From Dehalococcoidia bacterium (GTDB lineage: Bacteria > Chloroflexota > Dehalococcoidia > SZUA-161), in assembly GCA_020344295.1 (NCBI GenBank), contig CP070819.1, forward strand, positions 660,648 through 666,991: a stretch of DNA of 6,344 nucleotides, given 5' to 3'. The notes below the pieces were generated by a model. That model did no database searches, was not told the origin of the DNA, and was given only the letters and a program-made list of their open reading frames with translations. Made by a program: the position numbers and the translations under genes. Positions 1 to 6,326 of the stretch are shown in pieces; position 1 is the first letter of the stretch, and every line of letters begins with the position of its first letter.

Positions 1-2
1 AG

Positions 3-776
3 ATAGAAGCGGAGCGCATCAAAGCTTCGGCCGAGCGGGATGCAGCTAGAATCATAGCTGAAGCAAAAATAAGTGCTCAGAAAAAGACAGAAACAATCAT
101 GAGGGAAGCTGAAGGGAAGGCGAGGAACAGGGGACAGGAACTATTACAAGATACTATTGAAGACATACGATATCATGTGCCCCCTGAAGTGGAACGTAAA
201 ATAATTCAATATGCGAGTGAGATTGTTAGCGAAGCTGAGCAAACTGCACAGAATATTATAGGGGATGCAAGAAGAAGAGCCGCGGCGATAACAGAACCAG
301 TATCCGCTAAATGCTCAGAGGTCACATCCAGCGAAACTGAGCAGGAGCCACATGCTCCTCATCTGCTTAATGAATTACGTACAAGGTTTCATGAAGTGAC
401 GTTTGGTGAGCCACAGACGCATCAACAAAAATCGATAAGAGGGGAAGGAATATATCTGGATGTACACGAATTCCCCGTCTTGGCGGGCCCTGATAATGAA
501 CCGATAGGGACATACTCAGTCGAGATGTATTTAGGAGAGATCGTAGCCAAGAGATATCAGCATAACGGCAAGCTACTGGTTGTCAGGGGTCGAATCACTG
601 AGTCTGAATATCAGTCATTACAGCAATTCGTAGATACGGGACAGATTCATGAAATATCCGCACAACTTCAAAAACTGGGAACAAGGAACTACGTCGTATA
701 TGATTTTCCAGTCTTAATATGGAACGCCAGATATGGTAGGGAAGATAGATATTCAAACGACGTCAACTTTCCATAG
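3..776 (+). CDS. Coiled-coil protein with unrecognised C-terminal domain (5' end missing)
   Basis: The frame is open from the first bases of the window, so this is the 3' part of a longer gene with at least 257 codons visible. The first ATG in frame (base 99) has no Shine-Dalgarno site, and the codons before it encode the same kind of helix, so it is an internal methionine. Residues 1 to about 97 are rich in Ala, Glu, Lys and Arg, with recurring patterns such as ARIIAEA and QNIIGDARRRA. These suggest a long coiled coil like those of DivIVA-type proteins or the stalk subunits of ATP synthases. A polar linker follows, then a folded-looking domain of about 110 residues from GEGIYLD to the end. 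That domain contains two similar short strands, HEFPVLAG and YDFPVLIW. I see no membrane segment or catalytic motif and do not recognise the C-terminal domain. A scaffolding or polar-growth role is only a guess. It is separated from the next gene by about 490 bases, so it is probably not co-transcribed with it. Confidence 0.75.
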   Translation: MEAERIKASAERDAARIIAEAKISAQKKTETIMREAEGKARNRGQELLQDTIEDIRYHVPPEVERKIIQYASEIVSEAEQTAQNIIGDARRRAAAITEPVSAKCSEVTSSETEQEPHAPHLLNELRTRFHEVTFGEPQTHQQKSIRGEGIYLDVHEFPVLAGPDNEPIGTYSVEMYLGEIVAKRYQHNGKLLVVRGRITESEYQSLQQFVDTGQIHEISAQLQKLGTRNYVVYDFPVLIWNARYGREDRYSNDVNFP

Positions 777-890
777 AAACTGTCTCTAAATTGAAAAAAT
801 ACCAAATCGTATCAAGCCATGGCATCGGTAGAAATCAGCCAATAGAATATAAATAATTAGAATTCGTTTTTTCTTAAAGCATAGAAGAGC

Positions 891-919
891 CCTCTGACTA
901 TAGATCAGAGGATTTATTT
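891..919 (+). terminator. Terminator-like hairpin after the coiled-coil gene
   Basis: CCTCTGA (891-897) pairs perfectly with TCAGAGG (905-911) around a 7-base loop. It is followed by ATTTATTT, a T-rich but interrupted tail. It lies 115 bases after the stop of the coiled-coil gene and could be its intrinsic terminator. The stem is short and the T tract imperfect, so efficiency is uncertain. On the minus strand the hairpin is not followed by a T run, which favours the + orientation. Confidence 0.5.
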
Positions 920-1111
920 ATTCGTAAGGAAACGAACGATTCTATCAATGAAGTAGCCCCAGCAATAGCCAGGGTGAATCTATACGGAAATGCAGTCTGG
1001 CGATACTTTCTTTGAGCAAACCGGACTATCCCAACAGGTCGTGAAACCTCTTCCCCAAGCACAACCGCGAAGAGCCCACCTCAGAAATATATTTATGTAA
1101 AGATTCACATG

Positions 1112-1120
1112 TGTTATAAT
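1112..1120 (+). promoter_or_regulatory. Extended -10 promoter for the aldolase-activase operon
   Basis: TGTTATAAT is a consensus TATAAT (1115-1120) preceded by TG with one base between, the extended -10 form of a housekeeping sigma-70/SigA promoter. With a 17-base spacer the -35 would be TTTATG (1092-1097), matching TTGACA at only three positions; extended -10 promoters tolerate weak -35 boxes. Transcription would start near 1127, giving a leader of about 140 bases before the aldolase start codon. Confidence 0.5.
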
Positions 1121-1174
1121 TGTAGACTAGTAGTAGTAAATAGCGGCGCTTTCCCGGATTGGCCCTGTAAACGT

Positions 1175-1196
1175 CGAGGTTAACCTCGTCTTTTTT
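1175..1196 (+). terminator. Terminator-like hairpin in the aldolase leader (possible attenuator)
   Basis: CGAGG (1175-1179) and CCTCG (1184-1188) form a perfect stem around a TTAA loop, followed after two bases by TTTTTT (1191-1196). This is the layout of an intrinsic terminator. It lies between the proposed promoter and the aldolase start codon, so it would end the transcript after about 70 bases unless bypassed. It could be an attenuator controlling the operon, or the end of a separate 70-base RNA. I did not find a clear alternative pairing (antiterminator), and the sequence matches no riboswitch class I can recognise. Confidence 0.5.
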
Positions 1197-1227
1197 CTCT
1201 TAGGGGGCTGTGATCATCATTTTTGAA

Positions 1228-1243
1228 TAACAGATAGCTGTTA
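1228..1243 (+). repeat. Small inverted repeat upstream of the aldolase ribosome-binding site
   Basis: TAACAG (1228-1233) and CTGTTA (1238-1243) are perfect inverted repeats separated by ATAG. They end 12 bases before the Shine-Dalgarno site. This could be a weak RNA hairpin in the leader or a DNA-binding half-site pair. A 6-base arm pair can arise by chance. Confidence 0.3.
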
Positions 1244-1255
1244 ATTGTCGTCATC

Positions 1256-1262
1256 AGGAGGT
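1256..1262 (+). promoter_or_regulatory. Strong ribosome-binding site of the aldolase gene
   Basis: AGGAGGT matches the 3' end of 16S rRNA almost perfectly. It lies four to five bases before the ATG at 1267, which fixes this as the start of the aldolase gene. Confidence 0.8.
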
Positions 1263-1266
1263 AAGA

Positions 1267-1926
1267 ATGAGCGCCTGGAACTCTGAAAAGAAGGTGGTGC
1301 TGGAAGCTGCCAAGCTCATGGCTGAGAAGGGCCTGGTAGTGGGCACTTCAGGGAACATAAGTATGCGGTTCAGGGAACAAGGCGGGCGCGACCTTGTAGC
1401 TATCACACCCAATAACCTTTTCTATGACGTTATGGGTATCGATAACATAGGGATCGTCGACCTCGAAGGCGAGCGTGTCGAGGGTGAGCTAACTACATCG
1501 ATAGAGACGATGCTGCACATTGGAATCTATAAAGCACGTGCAAAGGTCAACGCTGTCATTCACACGCACCCTATATTCAGCAGCATCTTGTCGGTCACCG
1601 GTATGAATATCCCGCCTGTTCTCGACGACCAAGTCACGTATCTGGGCGGTGAGATCGAGGTAGCGGAATACTCTCTTCCCGGCAGCCAGGACCTGGTCAG
1701 GAATGTGATCCCCGCGTTAGGGCCGAGAAATGCTGTAATACTAGCAAATCACGGCGCTCTCACCGTGGGCCGTGATATGAGAGAGGCCTTCACCAACTGT
1801 GAGATGCTGGAGAAAACGGCGCGAATATACTTCAGTGCACTCAACTTGGGGAAGATCAACACCTTGCCTGCGATGGCCTTGGAGATGGAGCAGGCCTACT
1901 TCAACTATCTTCACGGAGAAAGTTAG
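1267..1926 (+). CDS. Class II aldolase/adducin-family protein (fuculose-phosphate aldolase-like)
   Basis: This 219-residue protein has the normal length of a single-domain class II aldolase/adducin protein, a family of cytosolic metal-dependent aldolases, epimerases and decarboxylases. What is seen: the glycine-rich GTSGN loop (26-30), HTHP with His99 and His101, His162 in NHGAL, and Glu80. Compared with my recollection of E. coli L-fuculose-1-phosphate aldolase, Glu80, His99, His101 and His162 align without gaps to Glu73, His92, His94 and His155, the catalytic glutamate and three zinc ligands. The metal site therefore looks complete and the enzyme active. Residues around the substrate phosphate differ: TPTG is replaced by TPNN (47-50) and the second serine of PSSE by Ile79. 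The position of catalytic Tyr113 holds Asp120. A phosphorylated fuculose substrate is therefore doubtful. The start has a strong Shine-Dalgarno site. The next gene begins 37 bases downstream, suggesting an operon. No signal peptide is present. Confidence 0.9.
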   Translation: MSAWNSEKKVVLEAAKLMAEKGLVVGTSGNISMRFREQGGRDLVAITPNNLFYDVMGIDNIGIVDLEGERVEGELTTSIETMLHIGIYKARAKVNAVIHTHPIFSSILSVTGMNIPPVLDDQVTYLGGEIEVAEYSLPGSQDLVRNVIPALGPRNAVILANHGALTVGRDMREAFTNCEMLEKTARIYFSALNLGKINTLPAMALEMEQAYFNYLHGES

Positions 1927-1954
1927 AAGATATTCATCACGTGAAAAATGTTTT

Positions 1955-1959
1955 GAGGA
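1955..1959 (+). promoter_or_regulatory. Ribosome-binding site of the giant activase gene
   Basis: GAGGA lies four bases before the ATG at 1964. It supports this start over any upstream codon, because translation in the same frame before 1964 runs through the aldolase gene and gives an Arg/Trp-rich sequence unlike the family. Confidence 0.65.
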
Positions 1960-1963
1960 TAAG

Positions 1964-4900
1964 ATGGCGGAGCGAAACAAGCGCTATATGGGAATAGACA
2001 TAGGCTCAGTGAGCCTGAACATCGCCATAATCGATGAACAGGTGAACCTGCTTAAAAGCGTCTATCAGCGTACCAAGGGACAGCCGGTTACCGCTTTGCT
2101 CGACGCCTTCAACGATCTGATCAAGGCTTTTCCCGTGCTTGATGGAGTGGTAGCTACAGGAAGCGGACGTGACCTTGTCGCAGAGATGCTGGGCGTCGAT
2201 AAAGAGAACGAGATCCTGACACAGGGACGAGCTGCCACATATTTCCATCCCGAGGTTCGAACCGTCATTGAGATCGGCGGGCAGGATTCGAAGCTGATTT
2301 TTCTGGAGCAGGACGAGCGAACTGGTAAAACCATCATTGTCGACCACGCGCTTAATGAGATCTGCGCCGCGGGGACAGGTTCCTTCCTGGACCAGCAGGC
2401 GTATCGCCTGGGTGTCTCCATAGATAAAGAATTCGGGGCTCTGGCCCTTAAATCCGAGAGGCCGGCTACTATCGCAGGCAGGTGCAGTGTCTTCGCCAAA
2501 TCCGACATGGTCCACCTACAACAGGAGGGCGTTCCCAAGGAGGATATCGTAGCCGGCCTGTGTTATGCACTGGCCAGAAACTACATCAGCAACCTAGGTA
2601 AAGGCAAGCAGTTTATCAAACCCGTTGCGTTCCAAGGAGGGGTAGCTGCCAATCAAGGCGTAGCCAGGGCTTTCGAAGACCTGCTGGAGCTTGAAAAAGG
2701 AGAACTGATTATCCCCGAGCATTTCTTCGTAACAGGAGCGCTGGGCTCCGCAATTATTGCCAAAGAACGTGAGACGAGCACGCCACTTATGCTGGCCGGA
2801 GCTATCAAGGATCTAGAGCAGTATCTGGCCCAGACAGCCGATGAAACCAGACATGCATATTTAAAGCGGCTACACCACAGGGACGGTGCGTCAGCGGACA
2901 GCGAAGACTATTTAGACCATCAGGCACAGAGAATTAAAGTGTACCTGGGCATCGACGTCGGTGCAGCGAGTACAAACATCGTTATCCTGGATGAGAACAG
3001 GAACCTGCTACGGAAGAGATATCTGATGACTGAGGGCGAGCCTATAGAGTCGGTTAAGAAGGGCTTAATGGACATAGTTACCGGTCTGGATAACGCCCTG
3101 GATGTACGTGGGGTCGGCGTTACCGGCAGCGGGCGTTACTTTGTCGGTGATTTCATCGGCGCCGATGTAGTCGTCAATGAAATTACGGCACAGGCTAGGG
3201 CAACTATCGAAATCGACAGCACTGTTGACACGATATTCGAAATCGGTGGCCAGGACTCAAAATACATCTCACTCAAGAACGGCTCGGTAGTCGATTTCGA
3301 GATGAACAAGGTATGCGCTGCGGGAACCGGTTCCTTCCTCCAAGAGCAGGCCACGAGGCTCGATGTCAAGCTCGATGATTTCAGCAAACTCGCCTTCGAC
3401 TCGGCGAGTCCGGCCGATTTAGGCACGCGTTGCACTGTTTTTATGGAGTCTGACCTGATACACCACCAGCAGGTTGGTTCACCCAAGGTCGATCTTGTTG
3501 CCGGTCTCTCATACTCGATTGCTTATAACTACGTTGAGAAGGTTATAGGCAATAAGAAGATAGGTGATCGGATATACTTCCAGGGAGGTGTTGCCACAAA
3601 CAGGAGTGTTGCCTCCGCATATGAGAATCTCCTGGGTAAACAGATCATAGTACCCCAGGACCACAATGTTACCGGAGCGATTGGGGCTGCTCTGATCGCA
3701 CAAGAAAGACAGATGAACAATGGGCAGAGAAGCAGCTTTGTTGGCTTCGAACTTGGGGCCAGGCACTACGAGGTTAAGACATTTGAATGTATGCACTGTC
3801 CTAATCACTGTGAGGTCAAGAGAGTCCTCGTCGGCGGTAACAAGGAATCTTTCTACGGCGGCATCTGCGACCGATACGAAATTAAAAAGGAAGAGGGAAC
3901 TGGCGTTGAACTGCCCGACCTCTTCAGGGAGCGGGAGGAACTGTTATTACGCTACCACAGAGAAGATGAAACTGACGCTGATGTGACGACCATCGGCATG
4001 CCCCGGATGCTGATGTTCTATGAGCAGTTCCCTCTGTGGGGCACGTTCTTCCAGGAACTGGGACTGAAAGTCGTATTGTCGGATAAGACCAACAGGCGGC
4101 TTATCAATAAGGGATTGCAATTAATTCTGGCCGAGATGTGTTACCCGGTCAAAGTGGCCTATGGACACGTAGAGAACCTTATCGAGAAAGACGTTGATTA
4201 TGTATTCCTGCCCAACGTTATCGATCTGGAGATGACGGCAAACGACGTAGATAGAAGCTATAACTGTCCGTATATTCAGGGCATCCCGTTTATGATCGGC
4301 CCTGCTTTTGAGGATAGAGTAAAGATCCTGAAACCCACTATATACATGGCTGAGGAGAACTACAACCTGAAGCAGCAAATGGTAGAACTGGGCCAGAAGC
4401 TCGGTAAAACCGCCGGAGATGCCACTCGTGCGGCAGATGCCGCTATCAAGGCGCAGAACGAGTTCCAGGAGGACTGCCAGCGAAGAGGTCGGGAGGTTCT
4501 AGAAAGCCTGAGTCGGGACAACGAAGCAGTTGTGGTCATAGGCAAGCCATATAATGCGCATGATATAGGGCTCAACCTGAATATACCCAAGAAGCTGCGA
4601 AAGCTGGGAGTGCTGGCTATTCCATTCGACCTGCTGCCTCTGGATTCGGTACAGCTTCCCTCACATTACTCCAACCTCGTCTGGAAGAATGAACAGAACC
4701 TGCTCCGCGCAGCCATGTTCGCCAGAGATCACCGGAGCCTGAACCCGGTGCTGATCACGAACTACGGATGCGGGCCCGATGCTTTCTTCATGAAATACCT
4801 CGAAGACACCATGGGACCTAATCCATGCCTGGTGCTTGAGGTTGACGAGCACAGCGCCGATGCGGGAATCGCTACCAGGGTCGAGGCTTTCGTCGATACC

Positions 4901-6205
4901 TCCAACCGAGCCAGCGTCTCAGCTATGCAGGATGAGCAGCCACATTTACATGTAGTAAGACCCGGAAGCGAGATCGCCATATTCAAGCCATCAAGGAAAA
5001 TGAGGGAGTTCGATAGAACGATCTACGTTCCCTATCTTAGCGGGCATTCCGATGTCTTCGCTGCCGCACTTCGATCAGCCGGTATAGATGCCCGGGTACT
5101 GCCCAGGCCCGACGAGCGGTCAGATGAGTTGGGGCGAAGATACGCCTCCTCCAAGGAGTGTCATCCATACCAACTGCTCACTGGAGACTTGGTACGGATG
5201 ACCGAGCTTGAAGGTTTCGATCCCGACCGTTCGGCATTTTTTACACTAAGCTTCGATGGTTCCTGTCGGATGAGTCAGTATCCATTATCGTTCAAGCTGG
5301 TTCTCAAGCGACTGGGGCTCTCTCATATGCCGGTAGTTGCCCCCTCAACGTCGATTCGGCTCGATGAGGGTACAAGACTATTCGGTCTGAACTGGGCAAG
5401 ATCTATATGGAAAGGATGGCTGGCAACCGATATCCTGCTAGCTAAATTACTGCGCATACGACCATACGAGATAAATGAAGGTGAAACGGAGAGAGTCTAT
5501 GAGCAGGCCATTGAGGATATATGCGCCGGGCTCACAGATGGCAGTTTCCCCGAAGCCTTCAAACGCGCAAATGAAGCTATGGACCGTATCCCCCGGAGAG
5601 AAGAGAACAGACCCATAATTGGCATTGTGGGCGAGTTCTACACATGTATGAACTCCTGGTCCAATAACGAAATCATCAGGGAGTTAGAGTCACACGGTGC
5701 CGAAGTAAAGTTCGGTCCGACGACTACTGATTTCGTCGTATATTTCGAGCATGTGTACCCCGCTATAAACTTCGCCAAGGGAAAATATCTCATGGCCCTT
5801 TACTATTATCTCCGCCGAACCTGGGACATACGATGGCAGCGGCGGATCGAGAGCATGCTGGGAGAAGAGCTATACCCCTGGAAAATACCACCGCTCGATA
5901 AAAGGATTGAAATGGCGTCCCCTTATGTAAGCCCTGAAATAGACCCCACTGTAACTATTAATGTTTCCAAGGCAGAGGGGTACGCGGTTCAGGGCTGTAG
6001 TGGCATAGCCAACCTGATTGTCCTGAATTGCGTTTTCGGTAGCCTGGCCACTGCGATCTATAAGAAGGTGAAGAAGGAACGTAACGGTATTCCTTTGCTC
6101 ACGATGATATACGACGGATTGAAGCAGACTAATGAGAAGACGAGGATCGAGGCTTTCGTGCACCAAGTGAAATCGTACCACGAAAGATATGGCAGCGTTG
6201 TATGA
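1964..6205 (+). CDS. Giant acyl-CoA dehydratase activase fusion: two BcrAD/BadFG ATPase domains plus DUF2229/HgdB-like region
   Basis: The 1413-residue cytosolic protein belongs to the fused 2-hydroxyglutaryl-CoA dehydratase activase family of anaerobes, usually about 1400 residues, so it looks complete. Activase domain 1 (about 8-268) and domain 2 (about 327-582) each have the ASKHA ATPase motifs: GIDIGS (10-15) and GIDVGA (329-334), EIGGQDSK (103-110 and 426-433), and GGVAAN/GGVATN (225, 541). Each keeps both iron-sulfur cysteines of the family: Cys134 and Cys174, then Cys451 and Cys490. A four-cysteine motif follows (609, 612, 616, 635). Then come a DUF2229-type region starting at IGMPR (677) and a second HgdA/B-like half (about 1018-1405). 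Their cysteines (726, 768, 936; 1066, 1101, 1345) could bind [4Fe-4S] clusters as in dehydratase subunits. In known relatives the activase uses ATP to drive an electron into the dehydratase; whether this protein activates a partner or is itself a reductase or dehydratase is unknown. It follows the aldolase by 37 bases, and no terminator is seen after it. Confidence 0.9.
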   Translation: MAERNKRYMGIDIGSVSLNIAIIDEQVNLLKSVYQRTKGQPVTALLDAFNDLIKAFPVLDGVVATGSGRDLVAEMLGVDKENEILTQGRAATYFHPEVRTVIEIGGQDSKLIFLEQDERTGKTIIVDHALNEICAAGTGSFLDQQAYRLGVSIDKEFGALALKSERPATIAGRCSVFAKSDMVHLQQEGVPKEDIVAGLCYALARNYISNLGKGKQFIKPVAFQGGVAANQGVARAFEDLLELEKGELIIPEHFFVTGALGSAIIAKERETSTPLMLAGAIKDLEQYLAQTADETRHAYLKRLHHRDGASADSEDYLDHQAQRIKVYLGIDVGAASTNIVILDENRNLLRKRYLMTEGEPIESVKKGLMDIVTGLDNALDVRGVGVTGSGRYFVGDFIGADVVVNEITAQARATIEIDSTVDTIFEIGGQDSKYISLKNGSVVDFEMNKVCAAGTGSFLQEQATRLDVKLDDFSKLAFDSASPADLGTRCTVFMESDLIHHQQVGSPKVDLVAGLSYSIAYNYVEKVIGNKKIGDRIYFQGGVATNRSVASAYENLLGKQIIVPQDHNVTGAIGAALIAQERQMNNGQRSSFVGFELGARHYEVKTFECMHCPNHCEVKRVLVGGNKESFYGGICDRYEIKKEEGTGVELPDLFREREELLLRYHREDETDADVTTIGMPRMLMFYEQFPLWGTFFQELGLKVVLSDKTNRRLINKGLQLILAEMCYPVKVAYGHVENLIEKDVDYVFLPNVIDLEMTANDVDRSYNCPYIQGIPFMIGPAFEDRVKILKPTIYMAEENYNLKQQMVELGQKLGKTAGDATRAADAAIKAQNEFQEDCQRRGREVLESLSRDNEAVVVIGKPYNAHDIGLNLNIPKKLRKLGVLAIPFDLLPLDSVQLPSHYSNLVWKNEQNLLRAAMFARDHRSLNPVLITNYGCGPDAFFMKYLEDTMGPNPCLVLEVDEHSADAGIATRVEAFVDTSNRASVSAMQDEQPHLHVVRPGSEIAIFKPSRKMREFDRTIYVPYLSGHSDVFAAALRSAGIDARVLPRPDERSDELGRRYASSKECHPYQLLTGDLVRMTELEGFDPDRSAFFTLSFDGSCRMSQYPLSFKLVLKRLGLSHMPVVAPSTSIRLDEGTRLFGLNWARSIWKGWLATDILLAKLLRIRPYEINEGETERVYEQAIEDICAGLTDGSFPEAFKRANEAMDRIPRREENRPIIGIVGEFYTCMNSWSNNEIIRELESHGAEVKFGPTTTDFVVYFEHVYPAINFAKGKYLMALYYYLRRTWDIRWQRRIESMLGEELYPWKIPPLDKRIEMASPYVSPEIDPTVTINVSKAEGYAVQGCSGIANLIVLNCVFGSLATAIYKKVKKERNGIPLLTMIYDGLKQTNEKTRIEAFVHQVKSYHERYGSVV

Positions 6206-6236
6206 AAATGTCTTCCCGTGGAGCCTGAAAGCATTC

Positions 6237-6262
6237 TTGTTAACGCCCTGACCGCATATAAT
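6237..6262 (+). promoter_or_regulatory. Possible promoter after the activase gene
   Basis: TATAAT at 6257-6262 is a perfect -10 box. The best -35 candidate, TTGTTA (6237-6242), matches four of six positions, but the 14-base spacer is shorter than the usual 16-18, so the pair is not ideal. It lies 52 bases after the activase stop and ahead of an apparent new reading frame, so it may start transcription of the next gene. Confidence 0.3.
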
Positions 6263-6283
6263 AAACAGAATCTAGTCAGAATC

Positions 6284-6289
6284 GGGAGG
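6284..6289 (+). promoter_or_regulatory. GGGAGG ribosome-binding-like site without a standard start codon
   Basis: GGGAGG (6284-6289) looks like a good Shine-Dalgarno site, yet no ATG, GTG or TTG lies within the usual 5-10 bases after it. The first start codons downstream are GTG at 6313 and TTG at 6319, both in a frame that ends at the TGA at 6328. The next is ATG at 6327, too far for normal spacing. Confidence 0.3.
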
Positions 6290-6326
6290 AAAAGTAAACG
6301 TAAGTCAAGTAAGTGTCGTTGACAGA

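Larger units (their letters stand above)
777..1266. other. Intergenic region with regulatory signals
   Basis: This 490-base gap contains no convincing gene. The first part (777-890) is A/T-rich with no recognisable motif. A terminator-like hairpin at 891-919 may end transcription from the coiled-coil gene. From 920 to 1090 I see no repeats or RNA gene, only a 60-codon open stretch on the minus strand (1080 down to 898) without a credible start. The last part (1112-1266) has a good promoter -10 element, a second terminator-like hairpin, a small hairpin and a strong Shine-Dalgarno site, and looks like a regulated 5' leader of the aldolase gene. Confidence 0.7.

Noticed and set aside
99..101. 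ATG at 99 as the true start of the coiled-coil gene
   Set aside because: No Shine-Dalgarno site precedes it, and the open frame upstream continues the same coiled-coil pattern to the window edge.
1799..1963. Upstream extension of the giant activase gene to an ATG at 1799
   Set aside because: It would overlap the aldolase gene by more than 120 bases in another frame, gives an Arg/Trp-rich sequence unlike any activase N-terminus, and lacks the good GAGGA site found before 1964.
1741..1980. Minus-strand frame across the aldolase 3' end and the gene junction
   Set aside because: It is antisense to the His162 region of the aldolase and to the start of the activase, with no support of its own.
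2006..2538. Two long minus-strand open frames opposite activase domain 1
   Set aside because: They lie within strongly conserved activase motifs on the + strand and their translations show no recognisable domain; they are shadows.
3136..3808. Minus-strand open frames opposite activase domain 2, and a + frame at 3720-3986
   Set aside because: The main frame here encodes intact activase and cysteine motifs. The alternatives are cysteine/serine-rich translations without start signals.
4121..6181. Several minus-strand open frames of 63-103 codons opposite the dehydratase-like part
   Set aside because: All overlap the continuous family-matching + frame and have no ribosome-binding site or recognisable product.
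6206..6256. Terminator directly after the activase gene
   Set aside because: No stem of useful length followed by a T run is visible between the stop codon and the TATAAT at 6257.
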